Assembly: GCA_026398615.1 (NCBI GenBank)
Contig: JAPLSN010000043.1
Span: 1 to 64,000 of the forward strand
Source of the DNA: Spirochaetota bacterium
GTDB taxonomy: Bacteria; Spirochaetota; Spirochaetia; Treponematales; UBA12059
DNA: 64,000 bases
Direction of reading: 5' to 3'
Made by a program: the position numbers and the translations under genes
Shown here: one piece after another, positions 53,963-61,873 of the stretch
Numbering within the stretch: the first letter of the stretch is position 1
Layout of the letters: each line of letters opens with the position of its first letter
The notes under the pieces: generated by a model
The model's input: the letters and a program-made list of their open reading frames with translations, nothing else
Databases searched by the model: none
Told to the model about the DNA's origin: nothing

Positions 53963-54724
53963 TCAGAGCGGGAACTTCACGCCGTGTCTGGCCAGAACGT
54001 ACATGAGCACCGCGCCCGCGGCGGCCACGTTGAGCGAATCCACGCCTGCCACCATCGGTATCGACACGGCGGCGTCACACGCCGACAAGACTACGCCCGG
54101 CAAACCCCACCCCTCGTTCCCCAGAACGAGGGCAAGCAGCGCTGGAGGCTTGAATTCGCCCAAATCCGCAGACAATCCGCCAAGCGCAGCCGCTACAAGC
54201 ATCCTCCCGTCGCGCTTGAGCGACGGAAGACCGTCGAGGTCGACGGAAAACAATGGGCAAGACAGGACATTGCCCATCGAAGATCGCAACGTCTTCCGAT
54301 AGAACGGATCAGCGCACCCTGGTCCAAGGACGACGGCGGAAAACCCGAAAGCGACCGCGCTGCGGATGAGACCGCCCAGGTTTTCCGGGTCGGTGACATT
54401 CCAAAGTACGAGGATATCGCCACCCGGAAAAACCGTGGATGGACCGAGTGTCGTGACAGCCGGGCGCGTGGCGATAGCGAGGGCGCCGCGATGGAAACGA
54501 TAGCCGATCAAGTCCTGCAATTCTCCGGAGGGGAGTGCTTCGACCGGAAACCGGTCTTTCGAAAGTTGCAGCCATCCGGCTTCATCCGAAGGAACGCAAG
54601 CCAGACACTCGATCAGGATTCCCGCGGCCATGGCTTTTTCGATGACGATTCGTCCTTCCGCCACAAAACGGCCCTCGGCGCGATAATCGCGGTCCCGCAG
54701 TCCTTCGAGAAGTTCCAGATTCAT
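53963..54724 (-). CDS. SpoU/TrmH family RNA 2'-O-methyltransferase
   Basis: These SPOUT enzymes methylate ribose 2'-OH groups in tRNA or rRNA using S-adenosylmethionine bound in a trefoil knot. The 253-residue protein has an N-terminal substrate-binding domain (YRAEGRFVAEGRIVIEKAMA) and the three SPOUT motifs: NVTDPENLGGLIRSAVAFG (about 118-136), LALVLGNEGWGLP and VSIPMVAGVDSLNVAAAGAV near the end. The motif 2 glutamate and motif 3 asparagine are present. The rRNA or tRNA target cannot be told. The ATG overlaps the mrfB-like stop codon (ATGA), so it is the third gene of that operon. Confidence 0.94.
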   Translation of the reverse strand: MNLELLEGLRDRDYRAEGRFVAEGRIVIEKAMAAGILIECLACVPSDEAGWLQLSKDRFPVEALPSGELQDLIGYRFHRGALAIATRPAVTTLGPSTVFPGGDILVLWNVTDPENLGGLIRSAVAFGFSAVVLGPGCADPFYRKTLRSSMGNVLSCPLFSVDLDGLPSLKRDGRMLVAAALGGLSADLGEFKPPALLALVLGNEGWGLPGVVLSACDAAVSIPMVAGVDSLNVAAAGAVLMYVLARHGVKFPL

Positions 54725-55908
54725 TCGTGACTCCGAAAGTGCAAATTGCAGCATGTTTGACGTAACATTTTCTCCCTGATGCGCTCGATGCGGCGTTCCG
54801 CCATCGCGCGTTTCTTTTCGGTCGAGGCGAACGTGAGCGCTGCCCCGGCAAATTCCAGCGCCTCCCCGAGATCGCGATTACCGCGTTCCGCACGGCCTGA
54901 CCTGAGCGAAAGCGCGGCGAAGGACGGCTCCATCGCCGCAAGGACCTCCGCGGCCTCACCGTTCGCGCCCGAAACGGCAAGCAGACGGTAGAGGGGCCAT
55001 GCTGCCGCGCCCGAGCCCGACTTGAACGCTGCCCGAAGGACCGGGAGCGCTGCCTCGGCATCATACTCTACGAGCTTCCTGCCGAGCCCTCCCAGATCGA
55101 TGTCCTTCCGCAAGAGGGGCCGAGCGAACGCGTCGGCACACGAAGCGGCGATTGCCGCGAGTGATACGACGTCTTCGGCATTGTGCGACATGACCATTCC
55201 CACCCGCGGATCGGATCCATTCCGCAAATAAGAAAACCAGGCCTCGGGGATGAATTCGCCCGGGATATCCGGACCCCGTTCCCTGCCCAAGGCGCGCTCG
55301 ACCGTCGCCAGGGAACAGTCAGGGAGCGACCATCGCCACAGGCGCCGCGCGGCGTACAGCAGATCCGCGTGAGGGATCCTGAACGGCCGCATCCTGTTCA
55401 GGATACAGCGGGTCCTGAGCAAAGGTTCATCAAAGGACTTCCCATTGTACGAGACAAGCACCGAATCATCGCCGATTTCGCCGATACAGGCGCTTAGGAA
55501 TTCCCCTTCGGCCGGATAGTCTCGCATGAAGTGTTGACGTACCGATAGAATTCCGCGATTCCAACGCGCAAAGGCCGCCAGGAAAACTACTGTGCCAGCG
55601 CCGCCCGAGAGGCCGGAAGTTTCCAGATCGAAAAAAATGAGCCGATCCGAAGGAACCTCGTCGGGGACAAAACGATCGTCTTTCCGGCGAAAGGGACGCA
55701 GGTCGAAGGTCTCCGGCAAATCGACAGGGAACGCCAGTTCCCGCGAAGCGACTGGACCCCCCACGTTCCAGCCGTCGAAGAATCCCTGCGTACCAGATGC
55801 GGGTGGGCTAACCATACTTCCAGCGAGGTACGCGGCGGTTCCCGCCACCGCGCCATCCCCGGCCGACCGTGACTCGCGGACGCGCTTGAGCCGGTCGCGG
55901 AGGCTCAT
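54721..55908 (-). CDS. mrfB: MrfB/YprB-like DEDD exonuclease with C-terminal TPR region
   Basis: In Bacillus subtilis MrfB (YprB) is a metal-dependent exonuclease that works with the helicase MrfA in repair of mitomycin C damage. The 395-residue protein has an RNase H-like domain with FFDLETSGL (Asp94, Glu96), SYNGKSFDEPLLRTR (second Asp) and MSHNAEDVVSLAAI (HxxxD), the complete DEDDh-type set. A helical TPR-like tail follows at about 280-395. The gene is coupled to the helicase gene by a four-base overlap, the same gene pair as in Bacillus. The repair role is transferred from that homologue. Confidence 0.85.
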   Translation of the reverse strand: MSLRDRLKRVRESRSAGDGAVAGTAAYLAGSMVSPPASGTQGFFDGWNVGGPVASRELAFPVDLPETFDLRPFRRKDDRFVPDEVPSDRLIFFDLETSGLSGGAGTVVFLAAFARWNRGILSVRQHFMRDYPAEGEFLSACIGEIGDDSVLVSYNGKSFDEPLLRTRCILNRMRPFRIPHADLLYAARRLWRWSLPDCSLATVERALGRERGPDIPGEFIPEAWFSYLRNGSDPRVGMVMSHNAEDVVSLAAIAASCADAFARPLLRKDIDLGGLGRKLVEYDAEAALPVLRAAFKSGSGAAAWPLYRLLAVSGANGEAAEVLAAMEPSFAALSLRSGRAERGNRDLGEALEFAGAALTFASTEKKRAMAERRIERIREKMLRQTCCNLHFRSHE

Positions 55909-58220
55909 GTTCCCCTGCCGGAAAGCGCGGCAAGGAAGGCGGCGGCGGCTGATTTCACCGCGCTCCCTTCCATGATCGTACGCCCGTCGGCGAAATCAGG
56001 CCCTATGCACGAAGGACACCCGGTCCGGCAGTTACACCCGGCCAGACGGTCGGCAGCAGCCGCGAAAACGTCCAAAAACCTCGTGGAGAGCCCTTCGGCC
56101 AAACCCGTTCCGCCGGGGTAGCGGTCGTAGAAATACATGGCGGGAACGCTGAAATGATCATCCCGCGCGCGAGATACGGTTCCCAGGTCGCGGGGATCGC
56201 AGAGGAGAAAGATCGGCGCGATGTCCCGGACCATGCCGGCGGCTGAAGCGACCACCGCGGCCTTGAACGCCTCGTCGAATCCGTCCAGCAGCGCCCCCGC
56301 CGTCGTTCCCGGACCGAAGCGCGCGACGGCGGCCCGGGTCTGCATCTCCTCCGGAGGCAGGTAGATTTCGCCGAAACCGACATTCTCGTGGGTATGGAAC
56401 CTGATCTTCTTGAATTTTCCCGCCTGGGTCCTCACGAGTACGTCACCGACGCTCCAGCCGAAGGATGGAGTCTCACCTGACGCATCCTCCGTGAGCAGCT
56501 TGAGGTCAGTCTTGACCACAGCGTCGGTATAATAGTTGACATCGCGCTCCGAAACCCTGCAGACGCGGTTTTCGAGGTCGAGCTTTTCCACGATGTACTG
56601 CCGGCCGCGATGGATGTACACGGCATCGTCGAACACGAGTTCCTTGGCGCTCGGCCTGTCCATCTCGCCGATGACGGCGTTGCGGCCGGCGGTGGCGTCG
56701 ATGATGACGACGTTGTCCGCCGTGGCCGAGCGCAAGCTGATCTTTTCGCCGGGATACCCACCGCTGGACCAGAACCACCGGCCCCCGGTTTTACGGACGA
56801 TGCCGTCCTCCTCGAGCATGGCGAGCACCGCCTCCAGGTCTCCGCCGAAGCTGTCCCCTTCGGAGAATGGCAGCTCGAACGCCGCGCACTTCGCGTGGTC
56901 CGCGTAGATATAGGGGTTGTCCGGGTCGATGCGCGCGGTCTCCGCCCCCCTGCCGAGGAAATACTCCGGGTGGGCGGCCAGGAACTGGTCCAGGGGGTTG
57001 GCGGACGCCACGTAGATGACTACGCTCGCGCCGCTCCTCCGCCCCGCCCTGCCCGCCTGCTGCCAGAAACTCGAAAAGCTTCCGGGGAAGCCGGTTATCA
57101 CCGACGCGTCCAGGCCGCCGATATCGATGCCCAGTTCCAGCGCGTTGGTGGATACGACGCCGTGCACGGTGCCTTCCCGCAGTCCACGCTCAACTGCCCG
57201 GCGCTCCGACGGGAGGAGTCCCGAGCGGTACGGTTCGACGACGATTCGCTCGTTGTCGGTGTAGAGGTTGCGGAGTTCCTCGTTGATGTACCCGGCGATA
57301 AGCTCGACCCGAAGCCTCGACCGGGCGAAAAGGATCGTGCGTATCCCGCCGCGCAGCAGGCGCACGGCGATCTTCTGCGATTCGGTCGCTGAACTCTTCC
57401 GTATGCCCTGGACTGGGTCCACGAGGGGAGGGTTATAGAATGCCACCAGTTTCTCGGCCCGTGGCGCTCCGTTCTCCCGCACTTCGACCACATCCTCGCC
57501 GATGAGCCCCCGCGCAAGCTCCCCGGGGTTCGCGATGGTGGCCGAACAGAGTATGAATACCGGTTTCGCGCCGTAAAAGGCCGCGATCCGTTTGAGCCTC
57601 CGGATGACATTGGCGACATGCGAGCCGAAAACCCCGCGGTAACCGTGCATCTCGTCGACCACGATGTAGGCGAGGTCGGAGAAAAAACGGCACCACTTGG
57701 CGTGGTTGGGCAGAATGCCGGAATGGAGCATGTCCGGGTTCGTGATGACGATGCGTCCGGTGTCCCTCGCGGAAACGCGCAAGGAAGTCGGCGTATCGCC
57801 GTCGTAGGTGCAGATCTTCAGAGGGAGTTCGCCGCCGAGCGCCACTTCGTTGAGTTCGGATTGCTGGTCCTGGGAGAGTGCCTTCGTCGGGAACAGGTAG
57901 AGGGCCCGCGCCGTCGGGCTTTCGAGGAGCGACTGGACGACCGGGAGGTTGTAGCAGAGGGTCTTTCCGCTGGCTGTCGGCGTTACGACGACGACGTTCC
58001 TGCCCGCCCTCGCTGCATCCCACGATGCGCGTTGGTGGATGTAGAGCCGTTCGATGCCCCTGGACCGGAGCGCCCGTTCGAGCCGTGCATCCATGCCCGC
58101 CGGAAAATCCGCGTAACGGCCTTCGGCCGCGGGAATGCGTTCGACATGGACGATGGACGGAGCCAGGTCCGGTTCGGCGAGCAGTTTCTCGATGAATGTG
58201 ATGGCGGAGGACGAATTCAT
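55905..58220 (-). CDS. mrfA: MrfA/YprA-like DEAD/DEAH-box helicase with DUF1998 domain
   Basis: MrfA is a 3'-5' DNA helicase that acts with MrfB on DNA crosslink and monoadduct damage in Bacillus subtilis. The 771-residue protein has IHQRASWDAARAGRNVVVVT, Walker A TPTASGKTL (about 80-88), Walker B VVDEMHG (DEMH in place of DEAH), SATIANP, and in the second RecA domain STNALELGIDIGGLDASVI and QQAGRAGRR. The C-terminal DUF1998-type region carries a four-cysteine cluster CNCRTGCPSC near 727-736, as in MrfA. The ATG at 58220 lies seven bases behind a -10 box with no Shine-Dalgarno. It is the first gene of the mrfA-mrfB-spoU operon. Confidence 0.92.
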   Translation of the reverse strand: MNSSSAITFIEKLLAEPDLAPSIVHVERIPAAEGRYADFPAGMDARLERALRSRGIERLYIHQRASWDAARAGRNVVVVTPTASGKTLCYNLPVVQSLLESPTARALYLFPTKALSQDQQSELNEVALGGELPLKICTYDGDTPTSLRVSARDTGRIVITNPDMLHSGILPNHAKWCRFFSDLAYIVVDEMHGYRGVFGSHVANVIRRLKRIAAFYGAKPVFILCSATIANPGELARGLIGEDVVEVRENGAPRAEKLVAFYNPPLVDPVQGIRKSSATESQKIAVRLLRGGIRTILFARSRLRVELIAGYINEELRNLYTDNERIVVEPYRSGLLPSERRAVERGLREGTVHGVVSTNALELGIDIGGLDASVITGFPGSFSSFWQQAGRAGRRSGASVVIYVASANPLDQFLAAHPEYFLGRGAETARIDPDNPYIYADHAKCAAFELPFSEGDSFGGDLEAVLAMLEEDGIVRKTGGRWFWSSGGYPGEKISLRSATADNVVIIDATAGRNAVIGEMDRPSAKELVFDDAVYIHRGRQYIVEKLDLENRVCRVSERDVNYYTDAVVKTDLKLLTEDASGETPSFGWSVGDVLVRTQAGKFKKIRFHTHENVGFGEIYLPPEEMQTRAAVARFGPGTTAGALLDGFDEAFKAAVVASAAGMVRDIAPIFLLCDPRDLGTVSRARDDHFSVPAMYFYDRYPGGTGLAEGLSTRFLDVFAAAADRLAGCNCRTGCPSCIGPDFADGRTIMEGSAVKSAAAAFLAALSGRGT

Positions 58221-58227
58221 GGCCTAT

Positions 58228-58255
58228 AGTATATACGAATCAGCAGTTTTCAGAA
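58228..58255 (-). promoter_or_regulatory. Candidate promoter of mrfA (leaderless)
   Basis: On the minus strand TATACT (58233-58228) matches five of six consensus positions and lies seven bases before the ATG. TTCTGA (58255-58250) is a weak -35 at 16 bases. Transcription would start at the start codon. Confidence 0.5.
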
Positions 58256-58433
58256 TCATGAATCTACGGGTCCCGTTTTCATGCATATCGTGATCCATGA
58301 CGGATTGCCGACAAGCGTGACGTTTGCCGGCATCCTGTCAGAAAGCCTCCTGCTTTCCGGCGGCTTGGTCGGGACGGCACGAGGTTTTCAGATTTTTCGG
58401 ACGCCGGGTACGCGCGCCCGGCTTGAAACAGTG

Positions 58434-58441
58434 TAAGGAGG
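58434..58441 (+). promoter_or_regulatory. Perfect Shine-Dalgarno that fixes the GTG start of glgC
   Basis: TAAGGAGG ends five bases before the GTG at 58447. No ATG exists near this position, and the conserved N-terminus of the enzyme begins at the GTG, so the site decides the start. Confidence 0.9.
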
Positions 58442-58446
58442 ATATC

Positions 58447-59721
58447 GTGAACAAGGTGCTTTCCATCGTGCTGGGAGGAGGCAAGGGTACCAGGCTGTTC
58501 CCGCTGACGAAGGACCGGTCGAAACCAGCCGTCCCGTTCGGCGGCAAGTACCGCATCGTCGACATCCCCATCTCCAACTGCATAAACTCCGGTTTCAACC
58601 AGATTTACATTCTGACGCAATTCAATTCCGCGTCGCTCCACCTCCACATAGCCCGTACCTACAACTTTGACAATTTCTCGAACGGCTTCGCGGAAATACT
58701 GGCCGCCGAACAGACGCTCACGCATTCCGGCTGGTACGAGGGAACGGCCGACGCGGTGCGAAAAAACCTCACCCATTTCCGTCCGCACAAGCCGACGCAC
58801 TACCTCATCGTGTCCGGCGACCAGCTCTACCGCATGGATCTCGCTGACATGTTCAAGAAGCACGTGGAATCGGGCTGCAAGCTGACCATAGCCTGCACCA
58901 TGGTGGACAGGGAGGCTGCCAGCTCCTTCGGGATCGCCAAGATCGACAAGGACCAGCGTATCGTGGAGTTCCAGGAAAAGCCGGGCCCCACCAAGGACAT
59001 ATCCGACTGCAAGATCCCCACGTCGCTCCGGACGGATCGCCGGTCGAACGGGAAGGACTTTCTGGCTTCGATGGGCATCTACATCTTCAACGCCGACTAC
59101 ATGGAGCAATCGCTCGACAACGAGTACATGGACTTCGGCAAGGAAGTCATCCCGCACGTACTGGCCACGGAACCCGTGAACGCATACCCCTTCGACGGTT
59201 ACTGGGAGGACATCGGGACGATCAAATCCTTCTATGAAGCCAATCTGGATCTCACGTCCATCAACCCCTCCTTCAACTTCTACGACGAGAACCATCCCTT
59301 TTACACGCACCCGCGCAACCTGCCCGCATCCAAGATCAATTTCTGCAACATCAACCAGGCGCTGACCTGCGAAGGCTGCATCATCACTAACGCCAGCATC
59401 GCCAAGTCGATCGTCGGAATCCGTACGATCATAGAAACGGGAGCCAGCCTCGACGGCGTGGTATGCATGGGCGCGGATTTCTACGAAACGGACATCGAAC
59501 GGACGGCCAACCTCAAGAAGGGGACACCCAATATCGGGATCGGCCGAGGCACCATCATCCGGAAGGCGATCATCGATAAGAACGCCAGGATAGGCGAAAA
59601 CTGCAGGATTGGTTTCGACAAGGCCGAGTACAAGGACGGCGACTATGATCTTTATTTCATCGTGGACGGCGTCATCATCATTCCGAAGAATACGGCCATT
59701 CCTTCCGGCACAGTCATCTGA
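58447..59721 (+). CDS. glgC: Glucose-1-phosphate adenylyltransferase (ADP-glucose pyrophosphorylase)
   Basis: GlgC makes ADP-glucose from glucose 1-phosphate and ATP, the committed step of bacterial glycogen synthesis. The 424-residue protein starts with the nucleotide-binding VLGGGKGTRLFPLTKDRSKP. It has the GGKYRIVDIPISNCINSG segment, the ADP-Glc loop GTADAVRKN, SGDQLYRMD with the metal Asp, FQEKPGP and FDGYWEDIGTI, and ends in a left-handed beta-helix with hexapeptide-like repeats (NIGIGRGTIIRKAIIDKNAR). Length and order are typical of the plant/cyanobacterial-like subfamily. The GTG start is set by a perfect ribosome-binding site. Confidence 0.97.
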   Translation: MNKVLSIVLGGGKGTRLFPLTKDRSKPAVPFGGKYRIVDIPISNCINSGFNQIYILTQFNSASLHLHIARTYNFDNFSNGFAEILAAEQTLTHSGWYEGTADAVRKNLTHFRPHKPTHYLIVSGDQLYRMDLADMFKKHVESGCKLTIACTMVDREAASSFGIAKIDKDQRIVEFQEKPGPTKDISDCKIPTSLRTDRRSNGKDFLASMGIYIFNADYMEQSLDNEYMDFGKEVIPHVLATEPVNAYPFDGYWEDIGTIKSFYEANLDLTSINPSFNFYDENHPFYTHPRNLPASKINFCNINQALTCEGCIITNASIAKSIVGIRTIIETGASLDGVVCMGADFYETDIERTANLKKGTPNIGIGRGTIIRKAIIDKNARIGENCRIGFDKAEYKDGDYDLYFIVDGVIIIPKNTAIPSGTVI

Positions 59722-59745
59722 GCATTCCCAGGCCGGAGGCTTCGC

Positions 59746-60212
59746 GTGAAACGGGCCCTCGTCGTCGTGGACATGCAGCGTTATTACCTCGATCCGTCAT
59801 CCGTTTTCTGCCTCTGGGCCGAACGCAACCATCCCGGTTCGATGGCGTACATTGCACAACGCTGTACCGAAACGGTTATTCCCAATATCGTGCTCCTGAG
59901 GTCGATCCCCGGATCGTGCGCTCTCAAGGCGACATCGTCTGCGACAAGGCCACATTCAGCGGGTTTTCCTCGGGGGGGTTCGGGGAAGCATTGAGGGGAA
60001 CTGCGGTGGATACCCTCGTGTTCACGGGGCTCGCGACGAGCCAGTGCGTCGAAACCACGGCCCGGGACGCATCCGATCGCGGATATTCGGTCATCATGGT
60101 CGAGGACGCTTGCGCCGATTACAGCGAACGGCTGCACAGGATGTCGCTGTACGTGTCATCATCGGTCTGCGGTGGCGATATCAGGACCAGCACCGGGATT
60201 CTCCCGGGTTAG
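59746..60212 (+). pseudogene. Isochorismatase-family cysteine hydrolase, broken by internal deletion and frame change
   Basis: The first frame (GTG at 59746, GGAGG upstream) encodes the family N-terminus KRALVVVDMQRYYLDPSS with its catalytic Asp, up to PNIVLL near 59896. The second frame then gives EVDPRIVRSQGDIVCDKATF with the catalytic Lys, followed by the Cys-containing GLATSQCVETTARDA and an intact C-terminus that ends at 60212. The two parts abut directly. About 50 residues that normally separate them are missing, and the reading frame changes at the junction near 59897-59905. All three catalytic residues survive but no single frame links them. It lies 24 bases after glgC. A sequencing or assembly error could explain a frameshift but not the missing middle segment. 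Confidence 0.8.
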
Positions 60213-60295
60213 CTCCGGAAACCACGTCTTCTTCCGCTTTCACCAGCTGCATCCGGAAACACCGCGCAGGCGGTTCGCGGCAAGGGCGGGAAAGA

Positions 60296-61873
60296 TCATT
60301 TACCGCTGGAAGGCAGTATCTCCACGCGGAATGATTCCATGGCCCCCCCTGCGTCCCCGTGCATGAAACCCGCGGCGATGTGGTACACGGATCCCTTGGC
60401 CAGGTGGATGGAGAGAAATCCTTCAGGCGTCTCGCCCGCGTTGTTGGACCTTTCCTCCCCGGCTTCGCTGAAGGCACTCAGCAAGGCACCGTCGAACCTC
60501 GTCTTCCCCGATTTCGCGCTTATGACATAGCTGCCCGTTTCGGGGGCTTCGAAGGTCAGGACGGTGAATTCCGGCGTCCTTGGGACCACTGCGCCTTCGG
60601 CCCAGGGGCGGTACCGTACGGCCACTTTCCCGAAAGCGCCGGGCGCCCGATACTTTTCGAGGGCCGCATCCATGGCCGTCCTGACGGATTCCGCCGGTAC
60701 CAGCTGCATGTGGACGCCGACGCCCTGTCGGGTTCCGAATATCCGTATCGTCTCGTCCATTCCGAGGATCGCCCAGCTGCCTTCCGACAGGACCGAATCG
60801 AAGGGTTTGAACCTGGTTGCGGAATATGAAACGGGTTCTAGCGTTTTCTTGTCGCGAACGGTCTGACCATCGGCGGAAGCCAGGAACAGGCGTTCGTTTC
60901 CCGCCACGAGCACGGGGCTGCTGCGGGCTTCCGTCGCCGTTTTCACGACCAGGGAACCGTCCTTCCGTTCGTATCGGTACAGCTCTCCCGATGCTACCGA
61001 GTACACCGCCGTCCCGTCCGCGGCAATATCGCCGAGCCCCGGTGCAGCTTGGGTCGTCCAGACCAGTTTCCCGTCGGCGGGATCATACGCGCTGAGCTTT
61101 CCACGGGAATCCATGAGGAACATACCGGTCAAGTCCAGCGCACTCGACGTTTCTGCCGGGTCGACATCATCGAGAGATACGACGATTCGGTCGAGGGAGA
61201 TATCCAGGAGGAGCGTTGCGGCGCCCGATCCGACGAGTGCCCGATTGCCCGAAACCGCCAGGATGGCATCGATCTGATTTCCTTCGACCGGGAGGATCCG
61301 CTCCGCCGCCAAACCACGGGACAGGATGTGCAGCGAACCGTCCGTTGCCAGGCAAAGGAAGCGATCGGCCAATGCTTCGATCGATATCAATCCGGCGGCG
61401 TTCTTGGCGACGCTTGACGGAGGCAGGCCGGACCCGATGGACGCGAAGGGATACGAAGCGACCGAATCAGCCGCGAGGATGACGATGGTATCGTCCGCGA
61501 TCGCGAAATCGACGGCCGCGTAACGCGCGACCACCGATGCCGACGCCACTGCGACGACCGTTGCCAAGCGGCCGTCGCAGTGGATGTAGAACGCTCCCGC
61601 GCGTGCGAACCTGGTTGCGGCCCCAGTCCCCATGGTCGGAATCGCCACGAAAGATTCGAGGTCGGTCGTAGCGGCGTCGGCGAAGTATCCTGCCGAAACG
61701 GCCGTCGGGACGGGAAGAGGCGGTGCATCCTGAACCACGGGTGTTTCGGGCACGGCACTGGGGGGTTCGGTGCGGTTCGCCTGCTCGCGGCACGATGAAA
61801 GGGCGAGCAGCGCGACCGCGGCCAGCGTCACGACGGCCAGAGGGCGGTGGAAAAAACGGTAGAAGCAGCTCAT
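60296..61873 (-). CDS. Lipoprotein with PQQ/WD-like beta-propeller, function unknown
   Basis: The 525-residue protein has a lipoprotein signal peptide that ends in ALLALSSC (Cys28). A Pro-rich linker comes next, then a region of repeated four-strand blades: FLMDSRGKLSAYDPADGKLV followed by AADGTAVYSVASGELYRYER, the alternating pattern of PQQ-like propellers. The C-terminal 150 residues form another beta-rich domain (APETGSYVISAKSGKTRFDG). It should be tethered to a membrane in the periplasm. The start overlaps the upstream gene stop (ATGA), so it is coupled to the 590-residue exported protein. BamB-like scaffolds share this fold, but I see no specific signature. Confidence 0.78.
   Translation of the reverse strand: MSCFYRFFHRPLAVVTLAAVALLALSSCREQANRTEPPSAVPETPVVQDAPPLPVPTAVSAGYFADAATTDLESFVAIPTMGTGAATRFARAGAFYIHCDGRLATVVAVASASVVARYAAVDFAIADDTIVILAADSVASYPFASIGSGLPPSSVAKNAAGLISIEALADRFLCLATDGSLHILSRGLAAERILPVEGNQIDAILAVSGNRALVGSGAATLLLDISLDRIVVSLDDVDPAETSSALDLTGMFLMDSRGKLSAYDPADGKLVWTTQAAPGLGDIAADGTAVYSVASGELYRYERKDGSLVVKTATEARSSPVLVAGNERLFLASADGQTVRDKKTLEPVSYSATRFKPFDSVLSEGSWAILGMDETIRIFGTRQGVGVHMQLVPAESVRTAMDAALEKYRAPGAFGKVAVRYRPWAEGAVVPRTPEFTVLTFEAPETGSYVISAKSGKTRFDGALLSAFSEAGEERSNNAGETPEGFLSIHLAKGSVYHIAAGFMHGDAGGAMESFRVEILPSSGK

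Noticed and set aside
59746-60212. Programmed frameshifting in the isochorismatase-family gene
   Set aside because: No slippery heptamer lies at the junction, and about 50 conserved residues are missing there, which frameshifting cannot supply.
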